A stretch of DNA of 64,000 nt from Chlorokybus atmophyticus (taxonomy: Eukaryota; Streptophyta; Chlorokybophyceae; Chlorokybales; Chlorokybaceae): the NCBI GenBank assembly GCA_009103225.1, contig RHPI01001559.1:85744-149743 (forward strand), read 5' to 3'. Under the pieces are notes generated by a model. That model saw only the letters and a list, made by a program, of their open reading frames with translations. It searched no databases and was not told where the DNA came from. Position numbers and translations under genes: made by a program. This document shows, in pieces, positions 1 to 12,584 of this stretch (position 1 is its first letter; every line of letters starts with the position of its first letter).

Positions 1-60
1 TATATATATATATATATATATGTGTATATGTGTATACATATGTATATATGTATATATGTG

Positions 61-91
<31 letters not shown>

Positions 92-205
92 GTATATGTA
101 TACACATATATACATATATATATATGTATGTATGTATATACAATGACTGCATGTTCAAACTCAACATACATAGTGTGTATGTTATAACGACCCAATCTAA
201 TCAAC
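1..205. repeat. TA/TG-rich microsatellite
   Basis: Almost pure alternation of TA with interspersed TGTATACA steps. The open frame across it reads only Met/Tyr/Ile/Cys repeats and is a by-product of the repeat, not a gene. Confidence 0.95.
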
Positions 206-2688
206 TGTACGTATGCACTTAAATCCTATGTAATCTCATTATGCAGACGCTTTTTGTTATTGTCAACAAAGCATGTAAACTGTGTTGAACATGCACATTG
301 TTAAATGAGAGAGTGCACGCATTGGTTCATTGTAATATGATGCAAATGCGAGCACCATGATGGCGCATTTGCACTCAAGTACTTAACCGTTCGCGAGACA
401 AGGATGTAAGCGGGTTTCTTGTGATATTATAAAATTAATATTTTCATTACCTCATAAATACCTTAATCGTGACATCTCTTTTGCTTGCGCATGGACACAT
501 TCTTGTGCTCACATTTGCCTATCTTTCACACCCTGCACGGATTCTAATGTGAGCAATGCGCATTACGTTGATGTGCGGAGCGGCGTATGTCCATGCTTAA
601 TCGTTTAATTTGTTTCCATTATTGTAGTAAACGTATTTTTGTAAGTATGATAATATATATCCTTGTCTATACAAAACTCTATGTAATGGTGCAATCGTCT
701 TTTTATATTGGGCGACTATATCAATGTGTGACACGAGCGTAATTAAGATATTGGCTGACTCGAGAAATGTTGTAATCTACATTGCATCATACATAACCTC
801 CTTTAAGCAAGTTGTTATATGTCAACAATGTATCAGCTGGCTAAATGTATCTTTCACGCAGATATCATGCATCATGAACTTTCTCGTGTGTTCGTATGGA
901 CCATGAATGTGAAGACCAAGGCCAACACGGTGACAGCATCAAGTTTATAATCTTTTTGCACAGATAAACTTACATGTGCCATCCGTGTTAGAATGTTGAT
1001 TACATGAGCAAGTAGAATATTGTAGAATGATACCTTAGTGAATGGTTGCCTTGCAGTTGCTTGCGTGCTTGATCCTAATGGCTCCGATATTAACCTGCAG
1101 CCTTTCTAAAAGGCTGCAGGTTGATACACAACTATAAGTCATAATTGTGTTGCGACAGGTGCACGAGAAATGTGTGAACCCTTAGCGGCCGGGGCTTGGC
1201 ACATGCATTGTGCAAGTCATCATGGTTGTGCCACGTAAATTGGGTCTTGCGCAACTGGCCCAACCTCTCTCCCTCTACTTCTACCTCTCCTTCTGCAGAT
1301 AGTGCAAGCAGCCCATGCTCATGTGCTACTACCTGTCTGTTGCAATTTGCACGTAGGCCCTTGTATGTTAGTGTTGGTTGCGTGTAGTGTTTATTGGTTG
1401 TGGTCAATATGGTCAATATGGTCAGTATGGTGTGCGTTCCTTGCTTTGTGGCCCCTTTCTTTATAACAATATAACATGCCAATCGCAATCGTTATGCAGG
1501 ATTGAAAGGTCCATATTAGTTTCCGAAGCTAACATGGACCGTCTAAGACAAGAGAGTTATCACAAAGCACTGCTCGTGGTGCACATGACATGTACTACTT
1601 ACAAATGAGCTTACGAGGTCATATCGAGACGCCGGCGGGTGCATGAAAAAGCTCTCGCCGAGTACCGTATTGCCGCAAAATCATCAATAAAGCAATAATT
1701 TTAGCTGGGCATTATATGAAGAATATCAAATGATTGGCGGCCATTTCTATTCAGTCTAGTGGTAATGCACTAGAGTGCATTGGTGCGCGGGGTTTTGATA
1801 AAAATAAAACTAACTTTTTGGCCGCCGCAAAATATGAAAAATTCGCGGCACTACGGTAGCTGTTAATAATCAAACACAAAATCGGTTTCATTTATGTGCA
1901 GATCTTCAACGTTATAATCTGTAATGTTATTATTTGTAAGTTACAAGTAGCCAAGTTTGGCTATTTTGAACAAGTAGTAATACTTTCAGCAAGTGATTAC
2001 TCTCAATGTACTTATTCAAGTAACTACGTTGACTCAATGTTGTTTAGTCTACACATGATTAAGCCTACTAAAAGGTCATGTCAGCGTTAGTGCTAATGAC
2101 CCTTCAATACTCTCACTTCAATAGGCTGTGTAAGTTGATGCGTAACGTTATGGTAAAATTTTGGGCTTGAGCTCTATTTCCATAAGCTGCATGACACCAC
2201 ACCATACCTTGTTGAAAGTGGTGCAAAAGCATTTGATGATCATGGAGTGCACAGCATAAACCATCAAAAAACACACAAACATTGTCACAAGCCTCAACCT
2301 AGGTGCAATTCGGACACTAGGCTATCCATAGATTGTAGGTTAACTGAAGCAGATTGGTGATGCTGGCATCGGCAGACATAGAAAGGTGCTCAGGCTTTCT
2401 TCCGTATGTGACGAAACCCTATACAACATACAATGACAGACATTGTGTACACGCACGCAAACTGCCTTTGTTCCAATGGTCTACAAGCATAACATAAATG
2501 CCCCGCTTGCCAGATGTTGCGCAACACCAGCATGCAGCCGATTCGCGTGTATGATATGGCTAACATGATGACCTCCTGGGCTAGTGGCCTGGCATCCAGG
2601 CCAGGCACAAAGGTATGCAACCAATAGCCTAGGGTTCACGGACTCTCAATCTAGTATACAACTCTGCCAAAAAAAGTGACAAAGGCAG
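206..2688. other. Gene-free stretch downstream of MKK3
   Basis: No run of codons here shows a recognisable protein family or a chain of phase-matched exons on either strand. The DNA is moderately AT-rich with scattered short open frames. The part nearest 2688 is expected to hold the MKK3 3' untranslated region. The only clear structure is a short perfect hairpin at 1092-1122. Confidence 0.6.
1092..1122. repeat. Perfect 14-bp inverted repeat, 3-nt loop
   Basis: Arms 1092-1105 and 1109-1122 are exact reverse complements around the loop CTA. It is the smallest member of a series of similar hairpins in this window. A terminator role is not indicated because no gene ends next to it. Confidence 0.9.
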
Positions 2689-5600
2689 CTACAACAGGCG
2701 GAACATCTGATTGCAGATCCAAAACGTTGGCGACTGCGAAGGCATGAGAACAAACACCTCGGAAAACTTCTGGTTGTTCGCCATTGCGTTGTTGCCCCGC
2801 AACCGTCCGCTCACCAACACCAACATGCCGCCGCTGCTGTACGGCGTGCAGTCCACATGCTCCATCACATGCGTGAGGTTGCCAAACGCACAATGAATCT
2901 GCGAGCACACAGCGAGGCCGTGTTATGGGCTACATGGCACCTCAATGCACCACTTGCGCACACACACTGTAATTATACTTGACGCGTAATAATGCAGTGC
3001 GCAATATTACGTTGACAGCCAGTCAGTCATCCGCACCAAGAAGCTATCACTCTTGCAATGGTTGTTGCATGATGTCTCTGCTGTGGCTGTGCACGATAGC
3101 CGATAGCTTCCTTCACACTGATTTCACAGCAACAACAACAACAGCAGCAACAGCACCAACACCGACACCAACATCAGCAGCAGCAGCAGTGACATTGTGC
3201 TGCTGTATAAGTTGACTGACTCTGCTAGCTTCATGTATGCTGTTGTAAATGTTACCCAGCAGCGGTCAGCTGCTGATGTTCTGCTAGTCGATGATGCTAA
3301 ACATACTGTCAAGCTGTCATTCAAACGATTCTGATAGCGTGACAGCGCTGGTGTCACGCAGCCAGTTGACTTACCTGATAGTTTGCGGCGAGCTTGTGCA
3401 TGATGGCTGTGACACCCTGCACGGCGTCACCAGCGTAGGTGAGGCGCGACTCCTCCTTGTACAGCCCTGCGAGCTGCGCCAGCGTGGTGGGGGACGAGTC
3501 GAACATGGCATAGAAGTGGCCCGCAAACATCTGAGCCATTGCTGTGAGCGCCTCCGTGGAGTCAAACACCGTGCTCACGTAAGCAGCCAAGTCGATGCGC
3601 TGTTGCGCGTACTTCAAAACGAATGGATGCCGCAGCAGCTGTTGCGAGACACGTTCTTAGCAAGTGGTTGAGCAGTTTACCAAACTGTTCTTAAGGGTTG
3701 CTGTTATGGCAACATGCTTGACAACACAGACATCCCCACGCCGACAGCTAGGACTTGCCTGCTCGGCGGTCGGGCGCTTGCTGGGGTCCTTTAGCAAGCA
3801 TGCAGCGATGAGCAATCTGAGCTCAGGAGAGAAGCCCTGTGCCGGCGGCTCTGGCGAGGGGTCATTCATGACCTATCCAGTTGAACAGGCACACAGTTAC
3901 GCATACGAACGAAACAAACAAGCACGCACATGCATGGATGACTGGGGCAGCGTGCAAACAAGGATCGTGTAAGTTGTCAATGCATACCTGCAACATGAGA
4001 TGCAATGGTCCGCCCGTTGCATTGTAAGGGTACACTCCTGTAGCGCACTCCAGCAACGTGAGACCGAGACTCCAGATGTCCGCCGGATATGAGTATGGCG
4101 CATTGTTGATGCGCTCCGGGCTCATGTAAGTAACCGTTCCGACAAACGTGGCGCACATGGCCATGGTCGTGTCCAAGCCGGCACTAATGCCAAAGTCCGA
4201 GATCTTGGCCTGCAGCAAAGGATCCCACAAGTTGACACCGTGTAAGCAACTTAACAACAACGACAGCATACTGTTAACTTGAATACATCAGCAGGATACA
4301 AGGATGGAGTGTTGCCAATGTGTGAGCATTACCTGAAACCAGCCACTGATAGAGATATGCTCACATTGTGACCACGCAGCGTGCGGCAGCTCAACCAGAT
4401 GATACACCCAAAGACTTGTGCACGACGCACGACACGCATACACACTACTGTCGTCAAGTTACCTCGCCGGCGAGGTTCATGAGGATATTGGCGGGTTTGA
4501 TGTCTCTGTGCACGAGGTGCCTGGTAGAGTGCAAGAAGCTGAGGCCCTGCAGCACGCGCTCAGCAATCCTTGCCAGTAAATTCTCTGGGATCTTACCCGC
4601 CCTCACCAGCACGTCCGCTGGGAGGAGGCAAACCAAGGTCAAACACAAGAGCTGACTTTATATTCAGTGCTTTGCACTAGGATGCATTGTCATACCAAGT
4701 GAGCCACCATCGACAAGCTCCAATGCGATTGATATCTGCCCACTGTCGGGAAGAAAGAAGGCACCATAAAACGACACCAAACCCGGAGCGTCCTTGGCTT
4801 CACACAGCATCCGTATCTCATTCAACATCTGCTGTCGCTTTTCCTGAAAGCGACATTTGGCAACTGCCATCAGTAAGGATGCCATACTGCAATCCACCAA
4901 CGCGATATGAGATGGCGCGCACGCGTGCGCACAGATACATGGTGCTGAATGCAGATGCGCACATGCGCACATGCTTCGGCATGCAAAAGCACAAGCTGAC
5001 ACACACACACACACACACACACACATGCGCGCTCTTGCACACGCACCTTGTCAAACACGTTGATGTTTTTGAGCGCAACAAAGCGATGCGTAGGGATGTG
5101 GATTGCCCTTCGCACCACGGACGAGGCCCCCTTCCCAATGGGCTCGAAGACACGCATCTCGCTGGCGCTACACTTATAGTGAACGTCTTTTGAGTCGCCC
5201 ATCACCATGCCCGACCCCGGTGTGTTCCCCGTCCGCCTTGACAACCCATCCTGCGTTGCAACGCAAGTTGAAAAGATGTACTTTGAAGCAACAAACCTGC
5301 TTGAACACGTCAATTACAACTACTTGACTGTGAGCGACTGCAAAACACCATCGACTCTAACTACTATGATCCCATTATCAGGTCAGTCATTGACGCATTG
5401 ACACTACCCAGCTATGACCAAGAAAGCATCATCGACAAGAACAATCGATGGAGTGATTGATCTAACTATAAGTCATGCAAGCATTAAGTGTTTACCTGAT
5501 TGATGTTGTACTCGCCGCATGATTGGCTCAGCAAATTCAGAGTGCCCGCAGCGGTGACCTGTTGTGCGCAAAGTTTTGCATATTGTTAACACTATCACAA

Positions 5601-6592
5601 TGACCTTGACAAACGAAGCGTTTAAGATTGCGCGTCAGATTTCGTCATCACTGTATGCAACTGCCCAGTGCCTTTTCATTCAAACACATGTGCACGTGAG
5701 GATGAATCACGCGCTCGATCAGTGTTATTCTGCACGGATGTTCATGCAGCGACGATGGAACATGACTGGTACAACAGAACCGGCATTTCTGGCACTCACT
5801 TGTGCAACTGCTACTGATAATGGTGATGATGATGATTAGCGGTGCCAATGCAAACTCCGTCTTTATCTAGTAAAAGATAGACAGCGGATAGAAAACTCAT
5901 CCAACTGACGAAGTACTCATTCAAGTAACACCTATATGTATATATCAACATACATCTACATAAGGACAAACAGCTGATTGATTCCCCGACAATCTACCCG
6001 AGGGATGTCAAGCAAGTTCAATATCAATAAGCGAGTAAGTGAGCAACTGAGTCAACAGATCAGAACTGACACTCACTGACTAAAGCACTGAGCGCACAAA
6101 TGCAACAATATACATGAACTGAGTGATTGAGCAAGCGATTGAGACAATTGACAATTGAGTAAATCATACCTGTCTCATACGTAACTCAATCACTCAGCTG
6201 CATAGATTCAAAGAGAAGTTCGTGAATCAATCACTCATCCACATCTGCACTGACATCGTCATCAAGATATACACCAAGATTGAGTCAATGAATGATGGAA
6301 TTAGTGACTCAACACTGACACTGTATGACTGATTGCACATGCGCAGAGTTGAATATACATGGGGTGAGTGAACGAGCAAGCGATTGAACCAATGCAAGAC
6401 TAAATACCGTGAAAGTGTGAGGGAGTGAATAAATGAGTGAAGTGCATGAGCGAAGTAATCGCTTCATACTTTGTAAGAGTTGTTGAGGTCGGCTGAGGGT
6501 CCGCCTGTGAGGCTGGGGGTGTCAATTTGGGTGAGGAGGGGGGGCTTTTTCTTGAGGGCAGCCGGTGGAGGCCTCCTGCTGCTGGCCGCCAT
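2689..6592 (-). CDS. MKK3: MAP kinase kinase, MKK3 type, with C-terminal NTF2-like domain
   Basis: Dual-specificity kinase that would phosphorylate the TxY loop of a MAP kinase in cytosolic signalling. Nine exons fit in phase on the minus strand: 6470-6592, 5496-5558, 5047-5250, 4696-4843, 4463-4617, 3988-4209, 3759-3872, 3375-3638 and 2689-2898, giving about 500 residues, close to plant MKK3. Visible motifs are a Gly-rich loop (GKGASSV), an ALK lysine motif, the catalytic loop [11 protein letters not shown], and SPE closing the activation segment, followed by an RPTAEQ-type kinase tail. The last two exons encode an NTF2-like fold ending in a WxCNQMFR-type strand, the fusion characteristic of MKK3. 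Exon 2 matches the MKK3 N-terminal NLLS..Y.N region. The 911-bp first intron is low-complexity GAGTGA-like DNA. The intron after exon 7 has a GC donor (GCAAGT). The start is the first Met of a Pro/Lys-rich exon and faces the ESSS-like gene. The family call is firm; exact splice sites are inferred. Confidence 0.93.
4999..5024. repeat. (CA)n microsatellite in MKK3 intron
   Basis: Thirteen uninterrupted CA units lie just inside the MKK3 intron between exons 3 and 4. Expected to be length-polymorphic. Confidence 0.95.
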
Positions 6593-7012
6593 GCTTGTGG
6601 TATGCAACAATTTCAAGTACTGTCCTTTGATGCAGTGCTTGCTTCACTCCAACCCTAATGCAAAGCCCTCCTCAAGAGGCCCGCCTGAGGCTGCTGCGGC
6701 CGCCGCCTGCTCCATGGCTGAGCTGAGCTAAGGGAGGGAGCAAAACTCCTCCAGCTGGTGCACACACCCACACAAGCACAAGCATTACATCGCCCACACG
6801 GCCGACAACATCACGGCCACCACCGCCACTACCGTCACCACAGCAAAATGCAACCACTTTGTTTAGCTTTTTCTGATGATTTGCTTTTCTTTCTTTGGTG
6901 CTTGTGCGTCAACCGCACAAATTCGTGCATTTGACGCACAAGCATTAAACCCTAACCCTAAGGAGGTGGTAGAGGTGGCGGAGGAAAAGGAGGAGGGTGG
7001 CCGCCGCGGCGG
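6593..7012. promoter_or_regulatory. Divergent promoter with telo-box and inverted repeat
   Basis: 420 bp separate the MKK3 start (minus) from the ESSS-like start (plus). 6947-6961 carries a tandem telo-box (AAACCCTAACCCTAA), a motif common upstream of plant housekeeping genes. Directly before it, 6899-6912 and 6931-6944 form a perfect 14-bp inverted repeat whose arms contain the TGACG core of as-1/CRE-like sites. Regulatory function is inferred from position and motif only. Confidence 0.6.
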
Positions 7013-7988
7013 ATGGCGTCGCTGTTCGGTAGGGCCGCGAGGGCCGGGGCGAGGGCGTCGCAGCGTTTGAGAGGCGGCGCTGGCCCGCCTGGAGGCTGGT
7101 GGGGTCCTGGCACGCAGGTACACCCCCAGCAGCACAGAGCACATTTGGGTTGCCTGCATGTCACAATCCAGAATCGTTCCATTTGTTGATGTACTGGAGT
7201 GGTCACTGAACGTAGTAATGCCCGCCGCAAGCAAGTCGGTTGCAATGCATGTTTAGTCAGTCGGCATTGCTGCATTGCGTACAGCGTCTTGCAAGGAGAC
7301 TTCAGGGGCGTCTGGGTCAAGTACGAGATGACACACACGGTTGTTTTAGCATGAACACTAATGCCTGTTCTTATTATTTCATACTTGCATGGGCATGGCG
7401 GATTTTCGGGCATGTTCTACAAGCCGGTATGTATGTGCCATATGGTTGCTATCTGTCTAAGAAGTGGTTAGCACGCTCAAAGCAGCTCCTGCATTGACTG
7501 TCGCACAATACTTACAACAGCAGTGATGTCGATGGTCAATTCAATAACAACATCGTATGTCTGCATCACCGGCAGCCACACTTGAACTTCTGCACTGTAG
7601 GCGTCCATGTCCATGAGCATCAATACACAAACGCATCAATGCACGCATTGCCCATTGGGTCCAATGTTGTTGCACAGTAACGATGTCAGTGACACTCACT
7701 CATTCCGACCTGTGTGTGATGCAGAGCGGGCGCAACGGCAACCTGTTTGGAGAGACGCCTCTGCCGCCGGGTGTCGCAAGGAAGTGGGAGGACTGGGAGC
7801 TGCCGTGGTACCTCACGATGGGGACAGCAACAGTGATGCTTGCGGTGGGACTTAACTCGCAGCCGGACACCACCATCACCACGTGGGCCCGCAAGGAGGC
7901 CCTCGCACGCCTCGCTGCCGAGGGGGACTCTGCCGCCGCCGCTACAATGGAGGACGAAGCTGCTGCTGAGGAAGAGGCCGAAGAGTGA
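7013..7988 (+). CDS. Mitochondrial complex I ESSS/NDUFB11-like subunit
   Basis: Accessory subunit of the membrane arm of NADH:ubiquinone oxidoreductase in the inner mitochondrial membrane. Two exons, 7013-7117 and 7725-7988, join in frame to 122 residues, usual for plant-type ESSS. The first exon (35 residues) is Arg/Ala/Gly-rich and almost free of acidic residues, as expected of a mitochondrial presequence. The second has a WEDWE segment, one membrane span (about 20 residues), then a PD...WARKEA...RL block resembling the PD....WARREA..RL block of animal ESSS. The C-terminus is a poly-Ala/Glu tail. It is single-copy here and head-to-head with MKK3. The resemblance is short, so the call rests on overall plan and that block. 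Confidence 0.68.
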
Positions 7989-9453
7989 GGACCCTTACTT
8001 GATCAACACTCCAGTGAGACAACCTTGTTTTGTATCTCTTGCTCTCGCTCACTGGTATTCTCGCCCTACTGCTGATTGGCAGTTACTAATTGAACTGGTG
8101 ATTTCGCCATGTACATTTTTCGTGTTGCGTGAAACTTCAGACGAGGTGTAGTTTTCAGCACATTATCAGCTGAGACGGTCGCATACTAGCTGCATCTATG
8201 TGGCTAGCTTGGATGTGAGAAAGCGGGTCCGCATAGCTGGGGCTTAGCATACAGGATACACATGGGCAGCTTGGCTGTGTCACAACGTGTACATGAGAGC
8301 TGCGCTTGTCGCCTTGCAAACATTGGCAGCACACTTTACATCTTGCACGCGCACAACAAATTAGCCTTGATTTGTTCAGGTTTGTACAATATATCCCATG
8401 TACAAACAATGCGTGGCGTGCTTGCTCATGCATCGCGTCATGCATATGTCATCACGCAGACAGCAACCAGCAGGCGCACACTCTCACATATATTCAACCA
8501 CCGGGCTACACTACTACATCTAGGCCAACAACTACACCACCACCCCGTTAGTCATGCAAGCATGCATGCAGCAAAATGCAATATCCTGTACAAGCACGAG
8601 TAGCAGCGTCAATGACGGCAGTCAACGGCTGTAGTGTGGCAGCAGCAGCAACGCAACATGCAGCACAGCAACGGCCCTCCCTCCCTCCCTCTCTCCGTCA
8701 CCCCAATCCTCCTTCCACGCTCTCTCTCTCTTCCCTCCCCTCCCCCTCCTCCACCTCTCCCTCCTCCTCCTCCTCCCACTCCGCCGCCGTTGCCGTCGCA
8801 ACCCTTGCCGTTGCTGGTCGGGCAGGGCCCCACTGCCCCGCCCCTCTGCCCCACCCCTCAGGCCTCCCCCTTCCCGTGCAGTGACAGTAGCTCATATTCC
8901 GGTTAGGTTTGCAGTGTGCAATGGGCAGAAGTGTGTGGCTTCTTGCAGTCTATGGTACCATCGCAGTTCCTGCAGTCTTCTATTGTAAGCAGTGTGCCTT
9001 TGGTTTCCTCACCTAAATTGCTGATCACAGTGAATCAACTGTACGGTAATGACGCTTTATTGCGCCAAGGACTGTCAACACCACCTGCCAACAAGGAGCA
9101 AAAGCCATCCACCAACGCCAAGCAGTCCGCTCACACTCCTTGATTACTCGCTTTCTATGGTGGTGTACATCAAATGCAGGACATGCATGCGCATGCACAA
9201 CGTGTAGTCCAGTTAGCTGTCCTACCAGTCTGCAGGTCCATAACTACCACCATATCGTCCTGCTGCCCCGCCTAACCTAACAGTAGCAAAGCACTCTACA
9301 ACTTGCCAATTGCAGTGTAACAACATGTCACATCAGCCTAACCTAACTCCTCAACATGTGCCTCTCCCCCACCAACAACCCCAACAATTGCAGCGACTCC
9401 AACTCAACAATCCTGCGTGAGCCCTGCTCCAAGACCAACCCTTGCAGACCGAG
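7989..9453. other. Convergent intergenic region
   Basis: Lies between the 3' ends of the ESSS-like gene and the methyltransferase. A strong C/T-rich tract (about 8670-8810) gives Pro/Leu/Ser-only open frames that I do not accept as genes. An open frame at 8916-9143 has no recognisable features. Confidence 0.5.
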
Positions 9454-10659
9454 CTAACACTTCTTCGCAGGAGCCTTGCTGCGTGCAGGCTCGGGGTTCG
9501 CGGCCTCAGCATTCGCAACCTGCTTCTGCATTATGTATATGTAGTGGTGTGTGTCAGCGTTAATGACGTCGTCGTTAACTGGCTCAATCTCGCTGGTATT
9601 TCTGGATGATGACGTTGATGAGGCGTCCGCGTAGTTGGGCTTCGGTATCACCATTGTTGTAACAGACCACTGATACTCTTCCAGTTCCAAATAAGACAGT
9701 CGGTCCTGAGGCGCGCCATATGACATGATAATGTACACGCCCGAGTCCTTCAACACGCGGGCTATCTGCAGAATCCAAGGCATGGAAATATATTGGCTCG
9801 ACATCATACCACAACAGTGATGTAACCTAACACAACCACCGCGCACAGCACCTCTTTGCACATGGCGCCCACGTTGTCTAGCGCATCAGATCCGCAGACA
9901 ATGGCATCCAGCGTGCCCTTATCAAAAACCAGATCAAACGTCTTGTCCGCAAATGTCATACGCCGGCAATCCATTGTCATGTATCTGCAGCACACTGCGC
10001 ATGACTGAGAAACGGTTGATGGATGCATTTGCTCATGCAGTTAAGCCGTTGCCGCTTGCCGTACTTGATGTCTGGACGGGTTGTTTGACTTCGCCTGCTC
10101 ATCAACTGCACAACTGGCTCGCTGTAGTCGATATTGGTGATGTTTTGGTACCCATCATCGTACATCTGCATAGAACCAGGCATCAACACATCATACACAA
10201 AGGCATAGATTGCTGCTGATGAAAAGGTAACACATCAGCCTTCCATCCTTCCTACATAATCAAGTTTACCTGCTCGCCAAGTTGGCTGTTGCCGCAGCCA
10301 ACCTGCAAAATAGCACCGTCCTTCTTTGCATACTGATCAAACAGCGGTCTAAGCGCATCGTAGCTGTTGTACCTGCACAACAACCGTAGTTTGCTGATGC
10401 GAGCTGCAGTTGCAAAAACCTGCAACAGGTCGCCAACCATGCATGTAAGCTTGCACATGAGTGCACGGATGTGCTGCCCCACACAAGCACACATGTGTAT
10501 GCACATGCGCGCGTGGATGCATGCGCACACTAGCGCACCTGCGCACACCTATATACGCATACATGCGCGCTTGTGCTTAAACACTTACCAGTCAAACAGC
10601 TGGTCCCCGCTCCCATAATACCTCTGATTCCAGAAGCCCTTATCACCATACTCCGGCAT
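9454..10659 (-). CDS. SAM-dependent methyltransferase, eEF1A-lysine-methyltransferase-like
   Basis: Class I (seven-strand) methyltransferase, likely cytosolic and modifying a protein lysine. Five phase-matched exons on the minus strand (10589-10659, 10270-10372, 10065-10165, 9852-9984, 9454-9765) give 239 residues. The N-terminal FWNQRYY...FDWY block, the SAM-binding motif LQVGCGNS, the acidic strand-2 NIDYS, and the FDLVFDKGTLDA block are the layout of EEF1AKMT4/METTL13-N-type enzymes. A Ser/Thr-rich insert separates the core from a Lys/Ala-rich tail. An in-frame Leu/Gly-rich extension back to 10767 is possible; I chose the Met immediately before the conserved block. The substrate is inferred from family resemblance only. 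Confidence 0.85.
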
Positions 10660-12584
10660 TGTTATCAAGCTTTGCTGATGAGCCCACCCGCGCGGGGGCA
10701 AACGCAATCCGAGAGGCTCAAGAAGCTGTTCGGCGTCAGCCTTAGCCTCGCTGCCAAGCGACAGCATACATGCATGTAAGCTGAGCAGAACAGAATAAGA
10801 CTGAGCATGACAACTCGTGCTCTGATGTCATCAGTACGTAATGCAGACCAACCATAGACGCATCAGCAGCACATCCATTTGGAGCCAGAAAGCTCAGTTT
10901 CTCAGCACAGTGGAATGACGCATGCATGCATTGCATGCATGAGTCATGCATGCGATGCTCTCAAAACCCTCACGTGCGTCACCAATGGTTATAAAGCAAG
11001 CAGCACAACTAACAGTGACATGCTTGCAGTATTCCAATCTCTCAGCAAAGCTGCCAACTAGGTTGCTTTAGAACCCTCAAAAAGGAACAGGAGAGACCAT
11101 CTACCGGTACAAGCAGGGTAATGACCGCACTGAATGCATGCGCTGCAGCGCACTCTGCATGGCTCACATAAGCTTACACGCAGTGCTCTAACCTAAGTTG
11201 AGCTCTAAACACTGCCCTTGAGAGCGGCAAAGGCGGAGCGACTGGATCAGCAGCACCTCCGCAGCAGCGAACGTCGCCGGCACGGCGCTTCCTTTCATCA
11301 GCAGAGGAGAGCCAGCGTTCCAACAGACAATGGAGGAGCAGGCAACGACGACCACAGCCACAGCCCTGACGCCTCCTCCTCCTCCTTCACCGCCGCCGCC
11401 GCCGCCACTGCCGCAGCAGTAGCAAGTACACAGGCAGAACGGCAAACTACTGCATTCACCCGCATTGTCATCCACTGATTGCACGTATAACGGCGAGCGC
11501 CAGCCATCCCCGCAAGGCTCTTTCCTGCACGGGGTTGGTGAATATAGAGTTGCCCAACATAAAAAAAGAAGGCAGTACGCCAAACCCCATTCCATTGAGA
11601 CATGCCGTATTCTCAGGCGTATAGGGATACGTCATCTAGACGGCTGAAACATCCTTTTGGGTTACGCTTGACTTGACATATGGTTGGCGGCATTGCTAGC
11701 CGCCTCGTTGTCGGCGTGGTGGGCGGTGTCGGCGGCAGGAGGTCATTTGGGGTGGAGTCGTGGGGACGCGTCGTGGCATATGTCGCTGCGCTTGTTGCTG
11801 AGTTGAAAAGTGGAGCGTCTGCATGCCGCATGGGCGGCCTGGGCGGGGGCGCCTGCTGATCAACATGACAGTTGAGGCACTGCGCAGTGGCGGGCTGAAT
11901 GCTAAAGTAAGACTTGTTTCAGTGTGAGATCAGCTACCATCGTCGTGTACACCTGTGTGTATGTGAGTCCGTATTTCCAAACCGCAATTGCTCGCACATT
12001 GTCATACTGTGGGGCTAAAGGACTGCTCCAGTGTTGTGTCAACTGGACTGGAATGGACTGGGCTATAAAGCGCAGCTGTGTTCTTGTGTAATTGTTGTGG
12101 CATGCATCTAAGGATGTGTACAGCTGGCATGAAGCTTAACGTTCAATTAAGGCTTCAAAACAGGCCTTACAAGCACTCTAATCAGACACAGGCACCCCAC
12201 AATTTCTTTTGCAATTGAGATGAAACCCTACAACGACTTATGTGATGTTCCCACTGCGTGATGCAGCTTTACAGCTGCTGTAAAACAGAGTACAGCTCTG
12301 AATGTGCCTGCGTTATTCTGGTGCTTCTGGTGCCAACTTGCGGCAAACTTGTGGCAGAATGCATAGCTGACCCAGCATGTCTCTTCTCTCTCTTTGTGCT
12401 TCAGTGCAACGCTCAAGCCCTTGTGGCAATTTAAGCGAAGATTAGTAACGCCAACAAGCCTATTACACAGAGAGAGTGAGAGACAGTGACACAGCCAGAG
12501 TGAGAGTAAGACAGAGTGTCACAACCATAGTCATGCTCTTGCTGAGCCAGCTGGAAGGGGAGCAGCGGCAGGCAGGGGGCCAGC
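10660..12584. other. Divergent intergenic region with unassigned open frames
   Basis: Lies between the methyltransferase and glycosyltransferase starts. 10915-10960 is ATGC-repeat low complexity. Open frames at 11218-11478 (+) with an Ala-rich tail, its shadow at 11298-11603 (-), and 11680-11859 (+; 59 residues, Gly/Val-rich) occur in GC-richer DNA. They could be exons of an unrecognised gene. None shows family features and I could not chain them, so none is called. Confidence 0.4.

Noticed and set aside
22-222. Open frame in the TA/TG repeat
   Set aside because: Composition comes entirely from the microsatellite; no start context or similarity.
1132-1488. 118-codon minus-strand open frame
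   Set aside because: Contains a short tandem ILTILTILT repeat from GGTCAATAT-like DNA and no domain; no adjoining phase-matched exons.
6947-6961. Interstitial telomere
   Set aside because: Only about two CCCTAA units; better explained as a promoter telo-box.
8576-8906. Pro/Ser/Leu-rich open frames on both strands
   Set aside because: Produced by a C/T-rich tract; frames exist in several phases at once, as expected of low complexity.
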